A stretch of DNA of 64,000 bases from Erigeron canadensis (taxonomy: Eukaryota > Streptophyta > Magnoliopsida > Asterales > Asteraceae), in assembly GCF_010389155.1 (NCBI RefSeq), contig NC_057761.1:42022213-42086212 (forward strand). Direction: 5' to 3'. The notes beneath the pieces were generated by a model. It had not been told where the DNA came from and did not search any database. It worked only from the letters and a program-made list of their open reading frames with translations. Below are positions 36,138 through 47,790 of this stretch, piece after piece (the first letter of the stretch is position 1; the number at the start of each line of letters is the position of its first letter). The translations under genes were made by a program, and so were the position numbers.

Positions 36138-36625
36138 CTTAGAACAACAAGGGTCGGATCATGGATATCCAGATTGGATACCGTGGACCTACCTGATCCC
36201 CTCCCCCCATCCGCCCCACCCGGTAAAAGCTCCACGAAAGCCAGGACCAAATCCAGGCGGGCAATCGCAGGCCGAGAGTATCGAACGTGTGACCCCTTGG
36301 ACAAAAGTCCGGGTGTCCAACCACTGAGGTAATCAGGACATTATAAAATAATTTATTAATAAAATAAAATAATAGAATATTTTAAAATTCTAAATTTTTT
36401 ATTTAATATAACTCTAAAACCTTCTTCAACTCATAGTTCTTAAGAATAGACTGAATAACGTTATAATCTGGTCTAAGTTTTAAAAACGTCATGAGACAAT
36501 TTGTATTCACGATCATAATTTTTCACCATCATTTATTTATATTTGTCAAATTATGATATTATAAAACGCTAACTTTACATTAAATATTTTTTTTTTCTCG
36601 CGTATTACGCGGGACAATAATCTAG
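35325..36625 (+). mobile_element. Helitron-like element with nested SINE
   Basis: It starts TCTAAAATATATATGACAGC (A before it). It ends with hairpin CGCGT-ATT-ACGCG (about 36600-36610) and CTAG at 36622-36625, followed by T. It is 1301 bp including the SINE at 36090-36341. The 5' 150 bp also occur at 33363. Confidence 0.65.
36090..36341 (-). mobile_element. tRNA-derived SINE with (ATA)n tail
   Basis: On the minus strand an A-box-like TACCTCAGTGGTTGG (about 36331-36317) is followed, 30-odd bases on, by a B-box-like ACGTTCGATACTC (36287-36276). A GC-rich body and a long (ATA)n tail (plus-strand ATT run 36087-36136) follow. Flanking near-repeats TATAAAATAA-TTTATT at about 36073-36089 and 36342-36357 look like a target duplication. 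The GC-rich body contrasts sharply with its surroundings. The open frames across it are not genes. Confidence 0.75.
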
Positions 36626-38008
36626 TTAGTGGTTGATAATACTTACTAATTATTTGAGTTCAATGAACCCACACAATAGATACGATATGGGAAAATATTA
36701 GTATCCATAATCTATTGATATGGTATATTCTATATATTTAGATGTCGATGTTTGTTATAATAAATACTTAGTATACATACTATGGAAATTATTTTATTTT
36801 TAAAATTAGTTAATCAACCCGGATTGAATACATAAATTTTAATTAAATATTTTAAGCCAAAAAGTATGTTGTCGTGCTTTAGGTACGGTGCCTAGTATGT
36901 TATTTTAGAGTGCATAATTTTTCCCCAATACGTTGTTTTGTCTTTGGATGGATAATTAGAGTTTTTTTTTATTAAATATTGAGTGAGAGTGTCTCTATCG
37001 TGGATTAAGACAATATAGAGTGTAAACTCTCCACTCAAGATTTTTCTAAAATCACTTTTATTTATTTTTTTAACACAATTCTTCTTTATCTTTATTTATT
37101 TATTATATTTCAAGAAGATAAAGATGAGTTTATGTAACACATGATTTTTAAAATAACAAGATATTGTTAAAAAAAGTAACAAAGATATATGTAAAAAATT
37201 AAGTGTAACAACAAGTAAAACTTACAACAACAAATTAAAAACATATGAGAAGCAACTATACAGCACATTAATTCATCAAAGAGTCCCACATATTTAAAAA
37301 TATAATTTTAACTAGGAAAGTTCATCTCGCGTCATTGTTGCGGGCAATTTTTTTTTTCTAACAAGATAAATAACAAGATATTGTTGAAAAAGGTAAAAAA
37401 TATATGTTTTAAAAAATTAAGCGAAACAACAAGTAACAATTACAACAACAAATTAAAAACATATGAGAAACCAACAATTAATTTTGATATTAAAACAAAT
37501 TTGCTCCAAAACTATAGAGCACAGTAATGCATCAAAAAGTCCCACATATTTAAAATATAATTTTAACTTGGTTTCGTGCCATTGTTGGGGGAATTTTTTT
37601 CTTTTTCACAAGCAATATCACAATCACACGATTATAAATATGATTATTCGGAGTCAGGGGTATTTGAATCACTTTATTTATTGAAAAGGGAAGTTAAGAA
37701 AATTCAAGGGGGAATTTTTCGAAATAATATTATTGTCATTTCATTGTACATATATTTGTTTAAAAGTTATAATATCAAATATATACTATTTATTTTGTGC
37801 ATCAAGAACCAAATTTACAGCCGTTAATAAAATTAAAAAAAAAAAGAACCAAATTTACAACCCATGGAAAATGTAAAAGGAAAAATAAAAGTGACCAAAA
37901 AAAGATATATGATATGATTGTATAGTATAACATCTTAATATCTTATAGTATATTTTGTGATGTATAGTTAAATATTGATGATCCTTTCAAAATGAATGTA
38001 GTGGAAGG
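36626..38008. other. Gene-free stretch with a 214-bp tandem duplication
   Basis: About 37157-37370 and 37371-37600 are two diverged copies of one unit. They share AACAAGATATTGTT, TTACAACAACAAATTAAAAA, AGTCCCACATATTTAAAA and CATTGTTG. In the first copy, CTAG at 37312-37315 plus CTCGCGTCATTGTTGCGGG resembles a minus-strand Helitron 3' end. No gene. Confidence 0.55.
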
Positions 38009-38016
38009 GACATACC

Positions 38017-38583
38017 CAGGGTTGTAAACGAACCGAACGAATACGAACAAGACTTTGTTCATGTTCATTCGTTTAACTTAACGAACGGATAAACGAACAT
38101 AATGTATTGTTCACGAACGGATAACGAACATAATGACTTGCTCATGTTCACTCATTTGTGTTGATGGACGAATGTTCACGAACACAAACAAACGATGAAC
38201 AAACATATAGTTATAAATATTAGACTTCAAATTCAAGATTACAAAATATCCCTCAGCTAAAAGTTTTACGGAAGATTTCTACTTATGATATGAATATTTA
38301 AAATTTATCTAATCAAAAAAGAGGTTTACATCATCTCAGTTCCAATAAAACAGGGTTATTGATCGTTTAAAAAAAGATTTCTACATGATACAAACATAAA
38401 CGAATGATTGTTCACGAACATATTATTGATCGTTCATAAACATATAAATGAACGAACAAGAGCTTTGTTCATGTTCGTTCATTTAGCTAAAAGAACACAA
38501 TTTTGTGTTTATGTTCGTTCATTTAACTAAATGAACGAACAAGAACGAACTTCCCGCCAAACGATTCATGTTTACAGCCCCTA
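38017..38583. mobile_element. hAT-like non-autonomous element
   Basis: Termini CAGGGTTGTAAAC and (reverse strand) TAGGGGCTGTAAAC are inverted. Flanking 8-mers GACATACC (38009-38016) and GGCATACC (38584-38591) match at 7 of 8, as expected for a hAT target duplication. The interior is packed with GAACGAA / TTCGTTC words in both orientations, typical subterminal repeats. Confidence 0.75.
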
Positions 38584-38689
38584 GGCATACCATATTACCA
38601 TTGGCTTAGTTGGTCATGGGTTTAAAACCCTCTCCAACAGCTCTCTTTGAACTTTTTACATATATAAAAATAATATATATATATATATT

Positions 38690-38950
38690 TCACCTGCCTC
38701 ATTAAAATTGTCCACTTTTAAAGTTTTATAGTCAAACTTTACCAACTTTGACTATAAATATGTTTATCTGTGTTATATAATAGTTGATGAAAGTTATACC
38801 AATAAAATACACATTTAAAACACAATCAATTTATATAATTTTCATCAAATATTATATAACACAAACAAATAATATTTATAGTCAAAACTCATAAAGTTTG
38901 ACTTTAAAAATTTAAAAATGGACAAGTTCAGTTAACAAAGAGAGTAATAT
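38690..38950. mobile_element. Stowaway-like palindromic MITE
   Basis: The left part (CATTAAAATTGTCCACTTTTAAAG ... TTTGACTATAAATATG) is the reverse complement of the right part (AATATTTATAGTCAAA ... TTTAAAAATGGACAAG). The ends are degraded. The frame at 38912-39094 is spurious. Confidence 0.5.
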
Positions 38951-40115
38951 ACAACATAAGAGGTCAACCACTCTTTTTATTCCATTCTTTGTATGCAATC
39001 TCATATTCCATGTATATATAGCAAATGCGACTTTAAAAGAAAAACCCAAAAAATTTATGGTTTTAGTGAGACCATGTATGCAAGTATTGTTCAAGTCTTT
39101 ATCATGTTACTAGATTAAACTTATACGTTGCATAATTGTTATCGTAAAAGTGTGTTAAATTTAAATAGTTCATTTCCGAATTTGTAACATAAGTCTACAA
39201 TATTATAACAACAATGTAGTCAAATGCAAATTTATTTATAAAATATTCTAAAGTTGGAAGAATAAAAAGAAAAAAAAAATCACTATACTCATATTAAAAT
39301 TACTGATATTAATATATAATTATTACTCTAGATAATAATAAATAAGGAAATAAGTTTAAAACTTGAAACTTTTTATTCATTATATAATCCATAAATATTA
39401 TATTTTTATTAAGTATTTCAGTTAAATAGTATCACAAATACTAAAAAATAAAAGAAGAAAACAAATAACAAAAAGACTTAGTTGAAACTCAAAGAATTAA
39501 CCACATTATCCTTGAATTCTCCTCACTTAATACAAATAATAACAGTAATAGTAATAATAATAATAATAATATATGTATGAGATAAAAAAAATAATCAATA
39601 TAATTACAAATAGTTGATTACCTTATAGTCTCTCAACAAAAAAAAAATATCTATAAGCAATAGTAATTTGAACAATGGTAATTAAATTTAAATGTTATGT
39701 TAATATAATAACATTTAGGTGAAACCTATTATATATTTGAAAAAAATAATAATTTAAAATAGAAAACAAAACACTATGAAACTAAGAATCAATATGCGAA
39801 ACAAATGAAATAAAAAGTGGGTCATTTTTTTATTTTTGATTTTTTAAATGTTATATTTTTTTATAATTTATAATTTATTGTTAAAAATATGAAAAGAGAT
39901 AAACATATTTAATGACAAAGATGACATAAAAAATATTCAAGCAAATTTATATCCATTCGCAATTAAATAAGAACTATATATATATATATCATTTAAATAA
40001 TGATTATATTTTTAAAAAATGACACATAAGCAAAATCATAGTTGTATTGTAAATAAAGTTGTCACATAGGAAAAACATATATTCTCTTAGTTATATATAT
40101 ATATAGTAATATAGT
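38951..40115. other. Gene-free AT-rich stretch
   Basis: Nothing but AT-rich DNA with short AATAAT and TA runs. No element ends or coding signal found. Confidence 0.5.
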
Positions 40116-40290
40116 AAAGGTTCAATTGAAAACCATTTAAATTGGAAAAACCATGAGAATCACTATATTATAACCTGATGTTCATATGTGATACATATAT
40201 GTGAACATATTCGTTCACATATGAACAAATCAAATTATACTTAATATAATCCATGTTCATATGTGAATGGTTCTCAATTGAACCTTACCC
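40116..40290. mobile_element. GGTTCATGTGAAC MITE, copy 3 (best preserved ends)
   Basis: Inverted ends AAGGTTCAATTGAAAACCAT and (reverse strand) AAGGTTCAATTGAGAACCAT differ at one base. GTTCATATGTGA and GTTCACATATGAAC lie in the middle. TA-rich sequence flanks it and the right side continues ACCCTATATATATA. Confidence 0.7.
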
Positions 40291-40300
40291 TATATATATA

Positions 40301-40738
40301 CTAGCTAATCAACCCGGATTCAACCCGAACATTTTAACTAAAATTTTAAAAGAAAATAAAATCTTAAAAAGTGTATATAATTGTTGTTATTGATGTATTA
40401 TAACTCGGCTTGGAGATATTAAATTGATTAAAACAATAATTTATATATATTACTCCGTAGTACCTATTCTATTAATAAAACAAAAAAAGACATTTCAAAA
40501 TATTATATTAAAAAGAATTTACTATGTTTCTAATAAATGAATAAATTTGTAGACATCATAAATAAAACAAAACATTTTGAAAATATCTAATGGGCTATTT
40601 ATCTTTAAAAAGATTATTAATTAAATATGACATCATAAATAAAATAAAAATATTTTGAAGAAATTTGTAGACATGACATATCATAATTGTTTTCTAAAAA
40701 TAGTTTAAAAAACAATCCTACTTTATTATATATAAAGA
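40301..40738 (-). mobile_element. Small Helitron-like element, minus strand
   Basis: On the minus strand it starts TCTTTATATATAATAAAGTA (from 40738) and ends GATTAGCTAG (to 40301). A flanks the 5' end and T the 3' end. The 3' CGGGTTGAATCCGGGTTG region recurs, without CTAG, at about 36815 (ATCAACCCGGATTGAATA). It is 438 bp. Confidence 0.6.
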
Positions 40739-40813
40739 TATAGTGTATTATACTTAATATATATATATATATATATATATATAATGTGTATAAGCTCCAA
40801 TGAAAACTATACT

Positions 40814-41038
40814 TAGGGGGTGTTTGCTATTGTGATTACAAAACAGATTATGCGTTTTCAAAATAAATCATGCGTTTTCAAAACTGCGTTTTGAAAAAGC
40901 AGGTAGGTACATGTTTCTTCAAAACTGCGTTTTCATAGCATATAATCACTTTTTCACACAAATACTTTTTAAAATTATTTGCGTTTTACAAACGTAATAA
41001 TCAGATAATCACTTTAAAACGCATTCCCAAACACCCTA
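40814..41038. mobile_element. hAT-like MITE
   Basis: Ends TAGGGGGTGTTTG and CAAACACCCTA are inverted, with inner GTGATTA / TAATCAC and GCGTTTT / AAAACGC words also inverted. I could not find a convincing 8-bp duplication. Confidence 0.55.
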
Positions 41039-41411
41039 GTCGGGTTAAGTTATAAAAGGATTAACATGTGAGTCAACCAACGAAGACTTGGCTTCACGAG
41101 ACTAAGTTTTACCATTAATTTGTTTTTGTACATAACTACATATGGACACCAGGTTAATAGGATTTCTCACATTGTGGAGTTAAATCGGTTAGGGGATCCA
41201 TGTTAGTTGGTGCGTATCTTTATCCATTCTGAAGTCGTGTATGGAGTACCCGTCGTCATTCTAGTTGGCCATTCAAAATAAAAACAAGTAAAAAAATATA
41301 TATTAAAGATTCATGTTCATGATAAAGATAAATCAAAATTAAAAATTAGATTTTAAAAATGATGATAGTTAAAGATGATAGATTTATGATAATAATAATA
41401 ATAATAAATAA

Positions 41412-41720
41412 TCTATACTACTCTAAAACAAACTATTCTCCCTCAAATAATTAAGATTTTGAAATCACCATATTTCTTATATTTTTTATAAACTAATTTA
41501 AACATCTTACCTATTACATATAATACTTTTAATGAAATAAATTATAATATAAATTTTTCAACCCTTAAAGAACCATATTAACCTTTGTTACATCAATTAA
41601 TTTACATTAACCATAACGCCACCACCACCGTCACCCCACATATCTCCGCCACCACGACCGCCATCGCCATACCTTCGTCGCTACCTCCATCTCCACCGCA
41701 TCGTGTGGGCATCTGTATAG
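41412..41720 (+). mobile_element. Helitron-like element, family 2
   Basis: It starts TCTATACTACTCTAAAACAA (A before it). It has TTAATGAAATAAATTATAAT, ACATCAATTAATTTACATTA, a CCACCACCGTCACC patch and CGCATCGTGTGGGCATCTGTATAG followed by T. The last four bases ATAG depart from CTRR. Confidence 0.55.
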
Positions 41721-43079
41721 TTTTTTAAGAATGTATGCAATAATTGACGTTAATCTTATTTTGATAAGAGATCATTTGTGTTGAACTTAAATTAATTGCG
41801 TATATAACATATGTTCCATCCATGTGGTTTACCCAAAATACTATGGGTGATCATTTAACAGGTAGAAAAAGATATAAATTTGCTTTCACGGAAGGCGTGT
41901 GAAAGAGTTAACAAAATCTAGTTTGACGATTGTTAATATAAATGATCGATCTTGAACCTTATTTCTTACAAAGAATCAACACTGTAATATTAAAGAGAAA
42001 AATAAATATAAGGTTGTCTGATATTTAAATTTAGGTGTAAAACTTCTCATATATTAATTTTTTAAATATTTCTTACTTAATGAATAAATGCATGGACCAT
42101 CCCCCTAATATGAAGCCATAAGATTATGTATGTGAGTATTTCACATTTAAGATTAAATACATAACCATCGAAACATGATGTTTTTGGTAAACCACAGGGA
42201 CGCACGATCAACTCTTAGATCTAAGTTTGTATATTCATAATTTAACATTAATAATGTTAATTTATGTATTTTTCCTTGGTAGGAAATTAAGGTTCATGCG
42301 ATGACTATTTTATAAGAGTACATAAACAAATTCGTTAACATATGAATATTTCAAGTTATAGGTAATTTTATATTTTTTTACAAATTTGTTGTCCTCATAT
42401 GAATCTTTGTTATGTTTTCATATGTGAATAAAGTCATTCATAGGTGATCTAATAAATAACTTTAAATTCTCACATTTTCGTTATTAAAAAACTTATCAAA
42501 ATAACATGCCCCTGTATATATAGTGAAAGTTCTTGTAAGAACATTTTTTTAAACAGCTAAAAAACCGATATTAGAACATGAATTTATCTCTGTTTACTCG
42601 TTTTTCCACCACAGATCCATAATGTCCATTCATCTAGAGGGGGACTTTACGGCTTTGGTAAAGCATTAGTTTGATGGGAGATTGGCCGATTGGGAGCAAA
42701 GTGATCATTGTTATAGGTGTCAAAGTGTGTATGTATGATGATTTTAAATGGCATATTATATAGTGTATTGCTAAACTTATGCTGGAGTGGATTAACTGAT
42801 GTTGGATCCTCTCACCAAAACTTTTGTTGGTATAATTGTAATGTGAATTTGTGACTTATTTAAATGCAAAATAGCGTTGAAAAAACAAGCATATTATTTT
42901 AAAAAGGTTTAAGATAGTTAAAAGAAATATTTAACTAATTTTTTATAAGCTCGAAGTAGTTATAAATTTTTTTAAAATTTCTAAGAATTTTCGGTAGCCA
43001 AATCATTTATGAATTTTCGGTACCATATCCTCTTACAAGTTGTGCGCCAAACGTACCCATCATGCAGGGTATTGTGAGA
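41721..43079. other. Gene-free stretch
   Basis: It holds a degraded GGTTCATGTGAAC MITE (about 42285-42500) and a shorter piece at 42530-42560. No coding signal. The word GCCAAACGTACCC at about 43046 resembles the right end of the element that begins at 43080. Confidence 0.45.
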
Positions 43080-43874
43080 TACGCTATGTTTGGCGGAAGC
43101 TTTTTAAGGAACATTTTAAGAGCTTTAGCTTTTAAATTGAATAAAAAGCTCCTATAGTATTAAAAGTTTTGTTTGGTAACAGTTAGTTGTAGCTTTTATT
43201 TTGATGTTAAAAGCTCTAAAACTCAATGTTGGTTGATTGAACGTTCTGTGAAAAGCTTGAGCTTTTGATGTTTAAATTTACACATATATCCCTATTTTAA
43301 CTCCAGCACCCACAAACTCCTTTAACAAAGTATAATATAAAATTAAATATATTTAGATAGCTAAAGTCTCTGTTGTAACTTGTATGTACCGACTACCGAG
43401 TGTGTGTTCTTTTATTTCAAGGTATGTATAGTATAAAAGAAAATATAAAATATAAGATTTGCTTGGAATTTTATTGATATTTTTTAACTATTTAGTGGGT
43501 ACACAGTATATAATTCAATAAAATTAACAGCAGTTGGTTTATGTGTACAAACAAATACACAAATGTGATGTTGTGTTTAAACAAAAATTGGTATGTGTTA
43601 TTGACATATAAGAGATATAGATAATATTAAGCTTACTATATATTTAATCAAATGAAATCTTATGCTTAAATTCTAAACTTATTAACTACGAAGAAGTGAC
43701 CATCGAAAATTATAAGAAACATGTGATACGTATTTGTCTTTTTTGGTCATTTTATACTTTAAAGTTACAGCTACAACTACTGTATCAAACACTTAAAAAA
43801 AAAAAAAGTTCATGTTAACAGCTTTAATAAAAAGTTATAGCTTACAACTATAGTTACTTTTGCCAAACATACCC
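43080..43874. mobile_element. Inverted-repeat element with GCTATGTTTGGC ends
   Basis: The left end GCTATGTTTGGC (43083) and right end GCCAAACATACC (to 43873) are inverted. AGCTTTT and AGCTACAACT words repeat in both orientations next to both ends. About 0.8 kb, no coding. hAT-like by appearance; superfamily not proven. Confidence 0.4.
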
Positions 43875-44868
43875 ATACAATTTTGAATATGTTGATTTAT
43901 GAAAATGAGATATTTCATTATTTTGGCATGCGCTTTACGAGAGGCTAATCAATAAAGGTTGCTGTTATAAAGAATAATACACATGGAATTTCACCAAAAA
44001 GGGAAAATTCGTATTTTATTTGTAAAGATAAAAAAAATAAAAGGAAAACAAAATATTCAACAACACTGTTTAACTAGGAATCAACATATGTAATTGAAAT
44101 GACCGAGACCATCTATGGTTACTGGCTTGGTTGGTTCACTACTCAATTTTTTATTTTTTTTTTATAATTTTTTTCACATACACTTTCATATAACTGAAAA
44201 AAGGCAAATTAAAAAAACATGCATTTAGCTAGGCTACTTAATCAGCAAATTAACAAGCCTACATGATTAGTTCACTATCACTTCGCTCATGCACCTTCCC
44301 TTGATAATTGATACATGGGTTGATGTGTCAATATTTCAGCGTGATGTGTTAGAAATGCTTTTGATGGTAAGACCTCGAGTATTAGCATGGTATAATTGCG
44401 TAAAGAATGGTAAGGGTGTTGGCATTGGTTTGCTTCATTTTCTCCTTCCCCTCACTTTCAATCAATCCGTTTATGTCACTTCATCGTCCTCTCACTCACC
44501 CCCATTTCATTATTTTTTTGACATCCATTCCTTTCACTCACTCCTTACACTACATTATACCTTATACATAAAAACCTCACAAAAAACCTCATTTAGGTGT
44601 ATTTTTTCTTAATAAAAATCCTGTTTGTTGTAAAAAAAAATTAAAAATAAAAAAAAACTCAAAAAAACAAATAATATATCATATAAGACAAAAATGACAC
44701 TCACAAAGATTCCCTCCCCTCACAGACATCGTTGCGCCATACTTCAACTCAACTTCGCTCCTCTGACCTTTCCCTCACCGTCGGCGGCGATGTTATTGTG
44801 TGATAAGGGAGAATCTTCCACCTTTTTAGCACCTACTGTCAACCCCCTAAGTTAACAACAATGTAACA
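43875..44868. other. Gene-free stretch
   Basis: The frame at 44289-44612 has no domain and ends in low complexity. A GC-richer patch at 44700-44800 (CCGTCGGCGGCGATG) has no frame that I recognise. Confidence 0.4.
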
Positions 44869-44870
44869 TA

Positions 44871-45451
44871 CAGTCGAACCTCTATAAATTGATACTCGAT
44901 TAATTAATAAACTCGATAAAACTAATAATTTGTCCGGTCCCAACTTGAGACCGGTACAAAATTGGACCCCAATCAATAAAATAATAAAATTATATGTTTT
45001 TTGAAATCCCAATGTATTTATAGTGGTTCCAACGAAACTATAAATTAATAATTATTAAGAGCTTCCAAATGTTATGATTGTTTACTAAAACGCCGCTTGT
45101 TTAGTTGTTTGAACTTCAAATTTATATTGAATTTATCTTTAAATCTTCTCATTTTACTCGAGAGTTGCGACATTGTTTTTCGTATTGCAACAAAAAGTTG
45201 AGAAAAGTTGTTACCCTTTACCTCATAACTTTCATTATTTACATCACGGTGAATAAGTAAATGATTCACAATCATTTTGTGTTGATAATGTATACTCATA
45301 CAAGTTCTTAGGCTCATGAATGTCTTCTCCGCAACTTACATCGTAAAACCTATTTAAATTAATAAAATATTAATTTATCAATATAACAATATCATATTAA
45401 ATTGATAAAATATCTTCATCCCAATATTATTAATTTATAAAGGTTTTATTG
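44871..45451. mobile_element. pogo-type (Lemi1-like) Tc1/mariner element
   Basis: Left end CAGTCGAACCTCTATAAATT and right end (reverse strand) CAATAAAACCTTTATAAATT are inverted, flanked by TA at 44869-44870 and 45452-45453. The subterminal GGTCCCAA and GGACCCC words also fit Lemi1-like elements. A minus-strand frame (45317-45072, 81 codons) may be a relic of transposase but I cannot place it. Confidence 0.75.
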
Positions 45452-46802
45452 TATAATAGTATTTTGGAAAGAATAAGGAAGTGGATTGTGTTAATGTTTG
45501 ATTCAGTAACAATCAAAATTCAGATCTATTGCAACAATACGCAACCACCAAGGTAGGCATGACAAATCTTCTAAAGCTAAAGCTATAGCTTGTTAATCTC
45601 CATCTTAAAATAGTAATGATCATTAATTACATCTCAATGTTGTCTCTTAATTGGCTAATATGCTTAGACAAGGGACCACAAATGGGCCCCATCTACTTTA
45701 TCAGATATAGGGATGAGGTTCCTTCTTGAGGTTATTAATTTATTATGTGTAGCCCCACTTCCAAGGTTGTACATATATGAAATTCATATCCCAATTCCCT
45801 AGCACTATTTTTATAACATAAAGTATCATCTTTCTCACGGATTTTATATGGTTAATAATTTAGTAGGTGATCATATACAAATTTTGTTAAAAAATTCCAA
45901 TAAAATTATAAGAAGTTGACATGTATCATCGAATATTTTTTATTTTTCCACATATTATTATTTAATAGTTAAAAGACTTTTCAGGCTATTAGTTTATGAG
46001 GATTAATCATTTTCATATACAAAATATTTTTACAATACAAAAAAAATATGTATCGGATGGTTATACTGTAACTATATTGCACATATATTTTTATATATGG
46101 CGAAATACATTATGTAGAGATAATTACTTTATAATAAGCGGATTGAGATCTTTTAGAGTTGATATTAATTTTATTGATAAAATTAGACAATCTTAATTTT
46201 TAGATTAAAGTTAATAGTCAAAATTAAAAAATTAAATTGATTCTAACTTTAAACCTCATTCTTTGTATAAGATATACATTTGATATTTGCCCAGGCTAAT
46301 CTGGTGTTCTATAAAATGAAAATTTTGTTGGTTGTTAGATACACCATATACATAGTATTTTAGAAAGTAAACGAGGATTTTTTACTAGTTGTTGTATCAA
46401 GCTGTTTGATATAGTTAGTAAGTTATGCGTTACTACGATTACAAATACTAATTGTAGTGATAGATCTTAGCAAAAAAAAAAAAAATTACTAAAAAGGTTA
46501 GAAAAGAATAAGGTAGAAAAGGAAAACAAGTTGCTCAATTAGCTGTTATTTTGAGAAAATTATATTTTTATTATAGTTTTGTTTTAAAAAATAAAATAAA
46601 AAAATACTCGTATTTAATCATGTAATTTTTATTTTTTATATATATTTAAAACAGTGTGTTAGTTGGTTAGTGGTTCGAACCCTAGCAGTGATATCTAAGC
46701 GGACAATATGTTCGAAGTTGTAATCCGAAGACACCCTTGGAGACCAAGGGTGCGATAATTTAGCCTGCATGTGTCTGAAGAGGTAAATGTCTAAAACCAT
46801 AA
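45452..46802. other. Gene-free stretch
   Basis: AT-rich. At about 46665-46690 a GTTAGTGGTTCGAACCC word resembles a tRNA B box and could be a SINE fragment. No gene. Confidence 0.4.
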
Positions 46803-47042
46803 CACTGTATTGTTTAGTTTATTTATAGGTGGAAAAGAAAGGAGAAAAGAGTGGAAAATTATAAAATACATTCTTAAGATTTTTTTAAGTGTGGAAAGGG
46901 AATGAGTGTAAAGGATTAGGAGGGGGAGTGTAGATGTTTTTTGCTTCAAAAGTTTTTCTCTCATTTTTGAGGTGATTAGGAAGAAAAACTTTCTATCCCT
47001 CTTTTCTCCTTTCCTCTCTTAAGCTGACTAAACAATACAGTG
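46803..47042. mobile_element. 240-bp MITE with perfect 15-bp ends
   Basis: Ends CACTGTATTGTTTAG (46803-46817) and CTAAACAATACAGTG (47028-47042) are exact reverse complements. TAA flanks both sides (46800-46802 and 47043-47045... read TAA on the left and TAA after the final G). The CACTG start with a 3-bp duplication fits CACTA, while a TAA duplication also fits PIF/Harbinger. Confidence 0.7.
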
Positions 47043-47319
47043 TAAGGAATTGAGATTCGATATTTGGTCTACAAACCAACATCCCATTCGATCAACTAGT
47101 CATTTTTTAAAGATCATTTTAGTATGTATCCTTAGACTAAAAGAAGTGAAACATTAAGGGAATGCCCTCAAATGTTGAAATCGTTCTCAACTACATAGAG
47201 TGGTATCCTAAAACATATCTTAAAACTTTATAACTTCATTAAAACTAGTTACTAAAAATTAAAACTAAAAATAAAATAAAAATTTTAACTAAAAATACTT
47301 AATAAAAATTAAAAATTGG

Positions 47320-47490
47320 TTATTATGAAGATTCGGATCCAATGTTCATTGTACCAAGTGAATGAATAAAATCCGGGTTATTATGAAGATTCGGATCATT
47401 GAAATCCGGTTGGATGGGTGGTCTTTGATTGTTACCATCGTCTTGGTTCAATAACAGGTTGAAACCCCACTGGTTGAGATACATTTTCAG
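47320..47490 (-). pseudogene. Possible fragment of a PIF/Harbinger-associated Myb-like protein
   Basis: The minus-strand frame ends MYLNQWGFNLLLNQDDGNNQ, then PPIQPDFNDPN and HSLGTMNIGSES, a style I associate with the N-terminus of Harbinger Myb-like proteins in Asteraceae. A 22-bp word (GGTTATTATGAAGATTCGGA at 47319 and 47378) is duplicated and introduces a stop. The upstream part of the same frame runs across a poly-C tract and is not real. Confidence 0.25.
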
Positions 47491-47766
47491 TTTAGATAGA
47501 TAGATAGATAGAAGTGTGCTATGGTGATTTTTGTTGAAACGTAGGAGAAGATAAATAGATATATAGTAGATGATAGATATGGTGATTTGTATATGTATAA
47601 ATATGTATATATATATAAAAAAGATAGATATAGTTGGTTCAAAAAATATATATAAAAAAAATTTGCTTTTGACCGAGGCAGTCAAACTGTCATTATTCCC
47701 ACATAAGTCCAAAATTCCAGACGCGTTATGAATGCAAAGTGGCACGCGTTTTAAAAAGCCAGAACG

Positions 47767-47787
47767 CCCCCCCCCCCCCCCCCCCCC
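47767..47787. repeat. Homopolymer of 21 C
   Basis: A run of 21 cytosines followed by GGG. Such a run is rare in AT-rich plant DNA; its length should be treated as uncertain. Confidence 0.9.
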
Positions 47788-47790
47788 GGG

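Noticed and set aside
36025..36327. Frame with poly-Ile followed by a Pro-rich tail
   Set aside because: It is an ATT microsatellite joined to the reverse strand of a SINE.
46665..46690. Possible tRNA gene (GGTTCGAACCC)
   Set aside because: The B-box-like word has no A box at the right distance and no cloverleaf stems that I could draw.
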